From contig NZ_JAKZBV010000001.1 of the NCBI RefSeq assembly GCF_022539255.1, forward strand, positions 2,728,001-2,792,000: 64,000 nucleotides of DNA, written 5' to 3'. Both the position numbers and the translations under genes were made by a program. Every line of letters begins with the position of its first letter. Position 1 is the first letter of the stretch. Below are positions 8,016 through 15,204 of the stretch, piece by piece. This stretch comes from Sinomonas terrae. Its GTDB lineage: Bacteria > Actinomycetota > Actinomycetes > Actinomycetales > Micrococcaceae. The notes beneath the pieces are model-generated. The model ran no database searches and was not told the DNA's origin. It saw only the letters and a program-made list of their open reading frames with translations.

Positions 8016-9454
8016 TGTCAAGTCTTCTGTGTAAGGGGCGGGGTCATAGGTAGGGGTTGATGCGGTCGGGGTAGGCGAGGGCGAGCTGGGCGAGGGCCTG
8101 CTTCCAGTTGGTGGTGACCTGGCCTTCGACGAGGCGTCCGTCGGCGTGGCGCTTGTCGGAGGGGACGTTCTGGTCGCGTTCGCGCTGGCGGTCGCGGGCG
8201 CGCTTGTCCTCGATGTTGCAGATGGCGAGCCAGAGGAGCTTGACGACGGCGTCGTCGTTGGGGAAGTGGCCGCGGTTCTTGATGATCTTGCGCAGCTGAT
8301 AGTTCAGGGACTCGATGGAGTTGGTGGTGTAGATGACGCGGCGCAGCATGGGCGGGAAGGCCAGGAACGGGGTGAAGCGCTCCCAGGCGTCGGCGAAGAC
8401 GCGGACGGTGTTGGGGTTCCTCTTGCCGAGCTCGCTCGCGGCGAAGGCGTCCAGGGCGGCTCTGGCGGTGGGGGCGTCGGGGGCCTGGTAGACGGTCTTC
8501 AGGGCGGCGGCGACGGCCTTGCGGTGGCCGTAGTTCACGAAGCGCATGGCGGCGCGGATCAGGTGCACGACGCAGGTCTGGACCATCGAGCCCGGCCAGG
8601 TGGCCTCGATCGCCTCGGGCAGGCCGGTGAGGCCGTCGCAGCAGACGACCAGGACGTCGGCGACGCCGCGGTTGGCCAGCTCGGCGCAGACCCCGGCCCA
8701 GAACTTGGCGCCCTCGGCGGCCTGGACCCAGATCCCGAGTACGTGCTTGATGCCCTCCAGGTCCACGCCGACGGCGATGTGGGCGGCCTTGTTGCGCACG
8801 TGGGCCCCGTCGCGGACCTTGACGACCAGGGCGTCCAGGTAGACCACCGGGTAGAAGGCCTCCAGGGGGCGCCGCTGCCAGGCCAGGACCTCCTCGAGGA
8901 TCTCGTCGGTGATCTTGGAGATGGTCTCGTGCGAGAGCTCGGTGCCGATGGTGGAGGCGAGATGGTGCTGGATGTCCCGGATCGTCATCCCGCCGGCGTA
9001 GAGGGAGATGATCATCTCGTCCAGGCCCCCGAGACGCCGGGATCCCTTCGGGACCAGGCGCGGGGCGAAGGTCCCGTCCCGGTCGCGCGGCACCTCCAGG
9101 CCCACATCCCCGACCTCGGTGGCGACCGTCTTCGGGCTCGTGCCGTTGCGCGAGTTCGGGAACGACGCTGCCTCCGGGTCGCCCTTCTCGTAGCCCAGAT
9201 GGGAGCTCATCTCCGCCTGCAGGCCGCGCTCGAGGGCCGCCTTGAGAAGCCCGGGCAGCAGGCCCCCGTCGCCGGTGAGCTGGACCTCGCCCGAGTCGAT
9301 CCTGGCGAAGAGAGCGTCCAGGGCCCCGGAGGCCTCCAGGTCCGCGGCGACCTCGGCCGTCGAGCGGCGCCGGCCCTGCTCCTCGTCCTCTGTCATGGTC
9401 ATGATCCTGATCCCTTCAGATCCGGCCGTCACCCCTTACACAGAAGATCTGACA
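8016..9454 (-). mobile_element. IS256-family insertion sequence
   Basis: A 1,439-bp element bounded by near-perfect 25-bp inverted repeats: TGTCAAGTCTTCTGTGTAAG at 8016 and its counterpart TGTCAGATCTTCTGTGTAAG read inward from 9454 (22 of 25 match). It carries a single IS256-type transposase. The bases flanking the two ends (ACGCT before 8016, CCTCC after 9454) do not form the expected 8-9 bp target duplication, which together with the incomplete host gene points to a deletion or recombination after insertion. Confidence 0.9.
8044..9402 (-). CDS. IS256-family (Mutator-type) transposase
   Basis: 452 residues from the ATG at 9402 (a start 10 codons further up is also possible). The family signature is intact: a DDE triad in YLDALVV (Asp190), CCDGLTG (Asp256) and TNSIESLN (Glu364), with CVVHLIRAAM and the IYTTNSIESLNYQLRK block between. 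No frameshift or internal stop is visible, so the enzyme looks functional. It lies inside the 8016-9454 element and ends 28 bp from the left boundary. Confidence 0.95.
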   Translation of the reverse strand: MTMTEDEEQGRRRSTAEVAADLEASGALDALFARIDSGEVQLTGDGGLLPGLLKAALERGLQAEMSSHLGYEKGDPEAASFPNSRNGTSPKTVATEVGDVGLEVPRDRDGTFAPRLVPKGSRRLGGLDEMIISLYAGGMTIRDIQHHLASTIGTELSHETISKITDEILEEVLAWQRRPLEAFYPVVYLDALVVKVRDGAHVRNKAAHIAVGVDLEGIKHVLGIWVQAAEGAKFWAGVCAELANRGVADVLVVCCDGLTGLPEAIEATWPGSMVQTCVVHLIRAAMRFVNYGHRKAVAAALKTVYQAPDAPTARAALDAFAASELGKRNPNTVRVFADAWERFTPFLAFPPMLRRVIYTTNSIESLNYQLRKIIKNRGHFPNDDAVVKLLWLAICNIEDKRARDRQRERDQNVPSDKRHADGRLVEGQVTTNWKQALAQLALAYPDRINPYL

Positions 9455-10124
9455 CCTCCTCCGCCAGAGCGGCCCCGAGCCGGGCCAGGGCCTCCAGCTT
9501 CGCCGCGCTCGCCCAACCGATCACCCGCTCCGCGCACTCCACCACCGCCAGCGCCTCCGCCGCGGAAAGCGACGCCGCCGCGGGCAGGCCCACCGAGCCG
9601 TGCAGCGGCGAGGACGACGGCTCGTCCAGCACCACCAGCTCCGCCCAGCCCCCACCCGGCACATCCTCCGAGAACCCCATCTCCTCCGAGAACCCCATCG
9701 CGTCTCCGGCCCCGGACGGACCCACCGCAACAGACTGCACCGCCCCGGAGGGACCGGCCTCCGGGCGGACGCTCACGGAGGGAGCGGCCTCGGAGGGAAC
9801 GGCCTCGGAGGGGACGGCGGCGGAGGGAAGGACGCTAGACGGGATGATCTCGGAGGGAGCGGCCTCGGCGGTGATGCCGGGAGGGTTCCCTGAGGGGACG
9901 GCCTCGGAGGGGAGGGGGCCGGTCCAGCCTCCGGCCTCGGCCCAGCCTCCGGCCTCTGTCCAGCCCCCTGACCAGAAGTCCGGGCAGGGCTCCGGGCAGA
10001 CGTCCGGCCGCCCGTGGTCGGCCGCGTGCGGCTCCGCGCCCATCCCGTCACCCCCCGTCCCGCCGGAAAGTCCCATTCCCCCCGGCCTCTGATCCGAGCC
10101 TACGGAGGACCTCCGACAAAACAA
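9455..10124 (-). pseudogene. DUF222-HNH endonuclease, 5' fragment
   Basis: The frame runs from about 10124 (TTG; ATGs at about 10076 and further in are alternatives) into the IS256 end, where it stops after a few IS-encoded residues (SDLLCKG). The end of the host-encoded part, ALAVVECAERVIGWASAAKLEALARLG, is the start of a DUF222 domain. Before it is a low-complexity stretch rich in PSEA/VPSE repeats. It is the N-terminal partner of the HNH fragment at 7349-8015. The two pieces together lack the central DUF222 region, so the gene is dead. Confidence 0.75.
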
Positions 10125-10149
10125 GGGCCGCCCTCGAGGGCCGCCCTCG
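10122..10149 (-). terminator. Candidate terminator downstream of the secreted-protein gene
   Basis: GCCCTCGAGGGC is a perfect 12-bp palindrome within a longer 11-bp-arm repeat with one mismatch; on the minus strand it is followed by CTTGTTTTG. It lies about 90 nt after the stop of the minus-strand gene at 10240. The same bases can also be read as a 13-bp direct repeat, which lowers confidence. Confidence 0.45.
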
Positions 10150-10239
10150 GAGGCGGCACCGGGAAGCCGACACGCCCCAGCCGGTGCCCGGCCCGGAAGC
10201 CCCGGGGAAGGCAGATCCGGCCGGCGGGCGGCGGCGGGC

Positions 10240-11115
10240 TCAGCAGCCCTCGCCCTCGGGGTTGGCGTTGCAGTCCTCGGCGTAGAGCCTGACCTCCGAG
10301 CGCCACACCGAGACCGGCCGCGGCGGGGTGGGGACCTCCGTGGTGCCCGCGATCGGCTGCCACGGGCCGCCCTCGACGGAGAACTCCCCGGCGAACACGC
10401 TCACCAGCCCCACCAGGTAGTCCCCCGTCGCCTTGTACACGTGGCTCGTGACCGTCTTCTCCCCCCACCGCTCCTGCGGGAGCGGCCCGCCCGGGGCCGC
10501 ACTGTCCAGGGCGGCCCCGTCCCCGTAGTCGAAGCGGTGCACCACCGGGCGCACCCGCACCTCCACCCCCCGGCCCAGCACCGTGACCCGGAACGACTGC
10601 CCCGCCGGCTCGGCGTACACATTCGTCTCCGCACCCTTGAGCGTGTCCCGCCCCGGCTGCACCCCCAACCCCGCCGGCGCGATCGGAAGCTCCCGCAACT
10701 GCCGCTGCGTCACCGACACCACCAGACCCCCACCCGGACGCTCAGGCGCCTCCCCCGGATACAGGCACCCCGGCTCCAGCCGCTCCCGCTCCGACCCCGG
10801 CAGCTGCCGGTACCAGTTCACCAGCATCCCCCCGGGCCTCTCCCGGCACGCCGCCGCAGCAGCATCGCATACCGGCGAACCGCCCAAACCCGAAGGATCC
10901 GACAGGCACGCATGACCATACGAATAGGCATAGGCATCAACAGCACCAGGAACAGGAGGCGGGAACTCGACCTCGACGCGACCGCCCGTAGAGGCATGCA
11001 CTTCCGCATTCGTGCCATGAAGTCGTCCTCCTGTGTCGGAATAGGGGGTATCCGAAGGAACGCCGGTGATGACCACGCTGAGGACAATGAGGGATGCGCC
11101 GAATCTCCAAGGCAT
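10240..11115 (-). CDS. Secreted or membrane-anchored protein of unknown function, PKD-like region
   Basis: 291 residues. A hydrophobic N-terminus (FGASLIVLSVVITGV) looks like a signal peptide or anchor. Six cysteines are scattered through the mature part, and VVHRFDYGDG resembles the start of a PKD/Ig-like fold. No catalytic motif was recognised. The ATG at 11115 overlaps the stop of the upstream gene as TAATG, showing that it was translationally coupled to the DUF6318-type lipoprotein gene before the IS21 element split that gene. Pairs of a DUF6318 lipoprotein and a secreted partner occur in Arthrobacter relatives; the function is unknown. Its present transcription must start inside or at the IS. 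Confidence 0.7.
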   Translation of the reverse strand: MPWRFGASLIVLSVVITGVPSDTPYSDTGGRLHGTNAEVHASTGGRVEVEFPPPVPGAVDAYAYSYGHACLSDPSGLGGSPVCDAAAAACRERPGGMLVNWYRQLPGSERERLEPGCLYPGEAPERPGGGLVVSVTQRQLRELPIAPAGLGVQPGRDTLKGAETNVYAEPAGQSFRVTVLGRGVEVRVRPVVHRFDYGDGAALDSAAPGGPLPQERWGEKTVTSHVYKATGDYLVGLVSVFAGEFSVEGGPWQPIAGTTEVPTPPRPVSVWRSEVRLYAEDCNANPEGEGC

Positions 11116-11188
11116 TAGAGGTTACCGGTCTCTAGAACTAGCCATCGACCGGCTTCGTAGCTCGCATATATCTCCTGATAGGTGCCGG
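11115..11188 (-). pseudogene. DUF6318-type lipoprotein, 3' fragment cut off by IS21
   Basis: Read from the IS boundary, this stretch supplies the missing C-terminus of the lipoprotein gene at 13770-14328. After removing the element and one copy of the TGCCGG duplication, the frame continues through GTYQEIYASYEAGRWLVLE and stops with TAA at 11115-11117. The restored protein would have 208 residues. The stop overlaps the next gene's ATG by one base. Confidence 0.85.
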
Positions 11189-11307
11189 TGTCAACGGCCA
11201 GTTGGTTTTCCCCGTGGACGGCCAGTTGTTCTCCCCGGTGGCGGCCATCTTTCCTCCCCACGTATGGCCAGTTGATTCCCCGGTTCGGGTTTGGACTGTC
11301 TGTCGGG

Positions 11308-12105
11308 TCAGCGGAAGGGCGTCACCCCCTTGCCGGAGGCGGCTTGGGCGAGGCGGTAGGACTCGCCCTTGGTCTCGACCCGGTGGGCGTGGTGCATGAA
11401 CCTGTCCACCGTCGCGGTCGCGATGGTCTTGGGCATGATCTCGTCGAATCCGGCCGGGGCGAGGTTCGAGCTGACCGCCATCGCCCGGCGCTCGTAGGCG
11501 GCGTCCACGAGGCGGTAGAACCCCTCGGCGGCGTCTGGGGAGACCGGGAGCAGGCCTATGTCGTCCACGATGATCAGATCGCTGCGCACGACCCTGGTCA
11601 GGGCCCGGGCGATGGAGTCGTCGGCGCGGTGCTTGCGCACCAGGGCGCCGAGATCCTCGATCCCGAACCAGGACACGATCATGCCGGCCTCGACTGCCGC
11701 GTGGCCGAGCGCCTCGCAGAAGTGCGACTTCCCAGTCCCCGACGGCCCGTAGATCGCGAGATTCTCCCGCCGGCGGACCCATTCGAGGGACTTGAGTGCT
11801 TCCTGGGTCGGGCGCGGGATCGGGGAGAGCTCCTCGTCCCAGTCGCCGAAGGTCTTCCCTGCCGGGAAGCCGGCGGATTTGCGGCGGGTGATCAGGTTGG
11901 CGCGGTCGCGGCCGGCGACTTCCTCCGCGAGCAGGACCCGCACGAGCTCGGCTGGGTCCCAGCGCTGGGCCTTCGCGGTGGGGATCAGGTCCGTGAGCGC
12001 CTTGCGCATGTGGGGCAGCTTCAGCCGGCGGGTCAGCTCCAGGGCCTCGGCCAGCGGGTCGCCGTGGGCGCGGGCGACCACGGTCTGCATCGTTGTGATC
12101 GTCAC
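11308..12105 (-). CDS. istB: IS21-family helper ATPase IstB
   Basis: 265 residues from GTG 12105, overlapping the istA stop as GTGA. It is an AAA+ protein with Walker A GPSGTGKSH and Walker B LIIVDDIG, and the usual sensor region (VSSNLAP). IstB binds DNA and activates the IstA transposase for target capture. The frame is intact to TPFR at the C-terminus. Confidence 0.95.
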   Translation of the reverse strand: MTITTMQTVVARAHGDPLAEALELTRRLKLPHMRKALTDLIPTAKAQRWDPAELVRVLLAEEVAGRDRANLITRRKSAGFPAGKTFGDWDEELSPIPRPTQEALKSLEWVRRRENLAIYGPSGTGKSHFCEALGHAAVEAGMIVSWFGIEDLGALVRKHRADDSIARALTRVVRSDLIIVDDIGLLPVSPDAAEGFYRLVDAAYERRAMAVSSNLAPAGFDEIMPKTIATATVDRFMHHAHRVETKGESYRLAQAASGKGVTPFR

Positions 12106-13634
12106 CGGCCCTCCTCCTCGCCCGTCATGTCGGCGGCGGCGGGCTCTGAGCCATCGAGGCGGCCCCAGCCGCCCGTGCCCGGCTGGAGGGAATGGGCCTC
12201 GGAGGCCCGGGAGGGCTCCACGTGGGCGAGCCCGGCCTGGTAGCCCAGGATCGAGACCAGGTCCCTGTCGGCGAACCTGCCCGTCGTCGCGGCCGTGCCC
12301 AGGGCCCGGTCGACCTGGTCGGTGCCGTAGAGCTTGGCGAACGCGACGGCCTCGGCCATCTTCGCCCGGATCCGCCTGGCTCCCGCGGCGGCGGCCTCGA
12401 CCAGCCACGCCTTGGCACCCGCGCCGAGCATCAGGAACGCTGCCTCCTCCGGGGTGGTCGCCCTGGGCTGGCGGTCCGCGGCCTCATCCGCCCGGGGCGG
12501 GTAGTGCGCGTCGTCCAGGACTGGGGTCCCGGGACGCCCGGTCGCATGCCGGGCCACCTCGCGGGCCTCCCCGCGCTCGGCCACGGAGGTGACGATGACC
12601 TCCTCGCCCGCCTCGCGCACCCAGACCCTGGTGTTGGCCAGCTCGTGCGGGACCGAGTACCGGACCCCGTTCATCGACACGGTCGCGTCCCAGTTCACCC
12701 GGCGGGTGGTCCCGAACACCACCGTGAACGGCGCCTTCGGAAGCAGATGCAGCCGCTCCCGCTCCGCAGCGAGCATCGCCGCCGGCGCCTGCCGTGTCTC
12801 CCGGTGCGGGCGGGCGTTGACCTCGTCGCAGAAATCGTGGCACGCCTTCTCCAACTGCCCGAAGGTGCGGTACTCCTCGAGCAGGTTCGCCGCCGTCGGC
12901 ACCAGGTCCGCCTTCGAGATCCGCACCGTGGACTCCGAGCCGCCCTTGGACTGCGGGTCGGCGGGAACGCAGGTGCGCACGGTCATCCCGTAGTGGCGGC
13001 CCATCTCCACGATCTGCGGGTTGCGCACCGCGACCCTGGCGATGTGGTCGGCGGTCACGGTGCGCTCGTTGTCGGTCAGCGCGAACGCCGGGACCCCGCC
13101 CATCCTGCGCAGCGTGGCATCCATGCACGCCACGACCGTCGGCAGGCTCTTGTCCCAGATCGGGATCACGACGCGGAACCGCGACCACGCCAGCCACGCG
13201 CACCACAGCAGCGTCGCCCGGCCCCCGATCCTCGGCCCCCATCCGTAGTCCCACTGCAGCCACAGCCCAGGCTCGACGATCCAGGGGCGGAACACGCGCC
13301 GCCGCCCCGCCGCGAACTGCGCCTTGGCCTCCGCGACCGTGCGCCTCGTGGTCCTCTCCGCGCCGGTGAACCCCATCGCGACCAGCCGCTCATGGACCAC
13401 ATCCGCCCGGACCCGGCCTCCCGAGCGCTCGACGAGTTCTTCGATCTTCGGCAGGAACCCGTCGATCGGCCTGGCCCGCTGCCCCTTCTCGCGATCCGGC
13501 CCTCCGGCAGCCCGCAGCTTCACATACCTGGCCACCGTGTGATGGTCACACCCCGCGAGCTCCGCTGCGGCACGGTAGCTGCCGGTGAGGTCATACGCCT
13601 CAAGAATCTCCATGATCTCCTCGTTGCTCTTCAT
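12102..13634 (-). CDS. istA: IS21-family transposase IstA
   Basis: 510 residues. An N-terminal helix-turn-helix (YRAAAELAGCDHHTVARYV, about 19-37) precedes an rve-type integrase core with DDE residues in LQWDYGWG (Asp129), LTDNERT (Asp188) and GSESTVR (Glu234). The C-terminal part with VPHELANTRVWVREAG is the usual Mu-transposase-like beta-barrel. Translation of istB is coupled to its stop. Confidence 0.95.
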   Translation of the reverse strand: MKSNEEIMEILEAYDLTGSYRAAAELAGCDHHTVARYVKLRAAGGPDREKGQRARPIDGFLPKIEELVERSGGRVRADVVHERLVAMGFTGAERTTRRTVAEAKAQFAAGRRRVFRPWIVEPGLWLQWDYGWGPRIGGRATLLWCAWLAWSRFRVVIPIWDKSLPTVVACMDATLRRMGGVPAFALTDNERTVTADHIARVAVRNPQIVEMGRHYGMTVRTCVPADPQSKGGSESTVRISKADLVPTAANLLEEYRTFGQLEKACHDFCDEVNARPHRETRQAPAAMLAAERERLHLLPKAPFTVVFGTTRRVNWDATVSMNGVRYSVPHELANTRVWVREAGEEVIVTSVAERGEAREVARHATGRPGTPVLDDAHYPPRADEAADRQPRATTPEEAAFLMLGAGAKAWLVEAAAAGARRIRAKMAEAVAFAKLYGTDQVDRALGTAATTGRFADRDLVSILGYQAGLAHVEPSRASEAHSLQPGTGGWGRLDGSEPAAADMTGEEEGR

Positions 13635-13769
13635 CCGCGATCATCACCACGACCGGCGGAAGGAATCCCGCACCCGGGGAGAACAACTGGCCGTGGACGG
13701 GGAGAAAGAACTGGCCGTCAGCGGGGAACTATCTGGCCGCCAATGGGGAGAATCTCATGGCCGCTGACA

Positions 13770-14328
13770 TGCCGGATGGGTCGCCGGGAAAGGAGCGCCT
13801 AATAGACCCGTCCGAGCTGTAATCCACCGAAGTTGATTCGATTCCGAGGTAGCGACCGAGGAACTGGCGGCTTGGATCGCGAGTCATGTCGGTAGTAAAG
13901 CTCCGGACGGTCCAAGAGGGACCCGCTGCCCACCCGCCCTCGTCATGCAATTGGCGGACCTGATCTATAAATCGGCCGCAGACTTGACACGAAGACGACG
14001 ACGCGAGTTTTAGCGGTTCGATGTCCCCGCTTCCGAATGCATAGGTCACGCTATCTAGCCAATACTGCGTGAATGCCTCGAAGCCCTCCGCCGTGTTCTG
14101 CTTCGCGGCCTCCGGAAGCGCCGGCGGAGGCACGTTGCGGGCCGGCCCGCGTGAACTCGCGGGCGTGGGCCGCGGGTCGGGCGTGGGGGGCGGGGCCGAA
14201 GCGTCGGCACTGGCCGAAGCAGCCGTGGATGCTGACGCTGGATCTGCGTCAGCCGAGGTCCCGCATCCTGTCAATAGCAACAAGCAGATGAGGAGAAGAG
14301 AACAGCAGAAAGGGCGGCGCGGTGCCAT
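13770..14328 (-). pseudogene. DUF6318-type lipoprotein, 5' part, interrupted by IS21
   Basis: Starts at ATG 14328 behind a GGGGGA ribosome binding site. The signal peptide ends in a lipobox (LLLTGC, Cys22), followed by an Ala/Ser/Pro-rich linker and the domain TAEGFEAFTQYWLDSVTYA with a CQVC motif. The host frame reaches the IS boundary at 13770 after GDPSG; the present protein ends with 13 residues encoded by the element (MSAAMRFSPLAAR) and lacks its last 23 native residues, which remain at 11115-11188. The shortened protein might still be exported and lipidated, but its final strand is gone. DUF6318 assignment is from recognition of the domain sequence. Confidence 0.8.
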
Positions 14329-14455
14329 GACATCCCCCAGTCAGTGGTCCGGTGTGGGTGCTGAAATCGACAAGCAAACGATCTGGTTCCGAGACACTAG
14401 CGCGGGCAGAGGACACTGAGGCGCGACCACTTAGGGCTCTATCGACGCAGCCCGA

Positions 14456-14475
14456 GTGTCAGGCTATCCTGACAC
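14456..14475 (+). promoter_or_regulatory. Perfect 8-bp inverted repeat and possible leaderless promoter before the PASTA gene
   Basis: GTGTCAGG and CCTGACAC flank a 4-nt CTAT spacer and end 1 nt before the ATG at 14477. TATCCT (14465-14470) inside it would be a -10 element placing transcription at or next to the ATG, and no ribosome binding site is seen, so a leaderless mRNA under autoregulation is plausible. The -35 (TCGACG at 14442) is weak. Confidence 0.5.
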
Positions 14476-14476
14476 C

Positions 14477-15199
14477 ATGGCAACGACGTCAGAACACTGG
14501 CGCGAAGGACGGAAGGCGTGGGAACGCCTTCGCCGCTGGTTCGGTGACGCACCCGGCTCGACGCCGGATGGATCTGGCGCACTCGACGCCTTGAGCGACG
14601 TGGGACGCATGCGGAACCTCCTCGACCAAGCGGAGCTCGCAGCCGTCCGCACCTCGCGGCGGCGCGGTTCCTCGTGGGCCGAAATCGCCGCTCGACTCGG
14701 CGTGACCCGCCAGTCTGCCTGGGAACGCTGGCGCGACCTCGACGATGCAGCCCCCACACTCGAAGCTTCCACCCAGACGCCCGCGGGCCAACCGGCGCAG
14801 CAAGAAGAAGCGCAGCCCATGGACCCAGCTTTCGTGGAGGAGCTGCAGGCAGCAGCGGCCGCGGAACTGATCAACGAGACCCGGAGGCGCTCCACCGTGG
14901 CGGTACCGGACGTCGTCGGCCTCTCCTTCGCGCAGGCGAGGGAAGCCCTCCTGGACAAGCGCCTCGTCCCGATGCCCTCGGACCCGGATGGTGCACCCCT
15001 TGTGGCGCAGGAATGGCTGAGCGCCGTCGTGACAGATCAGAGCCCAGAGTCGGGAGCGAAGGTACCACCCGGATCGAGGGTCACCCTGTGGCTGGCCCGA
15101 GGTGGTTCGGCGGGGGTCCGGGAACCGCGACGCCCGTCGCCAAGCCCGCGCAGCCTGCGAGCCATGCGCGATGAGCGCACTGGAGAAACCCTCCCCTGA
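14477..15199 (+). CDS. HTH and PASTA domain protein without membrane segment
   Basis: 240 residues from ATG 14477. Residues about 45-85 resemble a sigma-70 region 4-like helix-turn-helix (RRRGSSWAEIAARLGVTRQS). A single PASTA domain follows at about 150-215 (VAVPDVVGLSFAQAREALLD, QSPESGAKVPPGSRVTLWL). No signal peptide or transmembrane segment is visible, although PASTA domains usually sit outside the membrane on Ser/Thr kinases or penicillin-binding proteins. The C-terminus is Arg/Pro-rich. The combination suggests a cytoplasmic DNA-binding protein with a ligand- or protein-binding PASTA module; no function is known to me. The N-terminal palindrome suggests autoregulation. Confidence 0.75.
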   Translation: MATTSEHWREGRKAWERLRRWFGDAPGSTPDGSGALDALSDVGRMRNLLDQAELAAVRTSRRRGSSWAEIAARLGVTRQSAWERWRDLDDAAPTLEASTQTPAGQPAQQEEAQPMDPAFVEELQAAAAAELINETRRRSTVAVPDVVGLSFAQAREALLDKRLVPMPSDPDGAPLVAQEWLSAVVTDQSPESGAKVPPGSRVTLWLARGGSAGVREPRRPSPSPRSLRAMRDERTGETLP

Positions 15200-15204
15200 G
15201 GGAA

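Larger units (their letters stand above)
11189..13769 (-). mobile_element. IS21-family insertion sequence with 6-bp target site duplication
   Basis: A 2,581-bp element. Its ends are TGTCAACGGCCA at 11189 and, inverted, TGTCAGCGGCCA from 13769. It is flanked by identical TGCCGG hexamers (11183-11188 and 13770-13775). Several internal copies of a CGGCCAGTT...CCCC-type motif lie within about 100 bp of each end, as usual for IS21 transposase binding sites. It carries overlapping istA and istB. Intact ends, target duplication and open frames suggest recent arrival. Confidence 0.95.

Noticed and set aside
11308..12408. Longer istB starting at 12408
   Set aside because: The first 101 residues are out-of-frame istA sequence; GTG 12105 overlaps the istA stop as is usual in IS21 elements.
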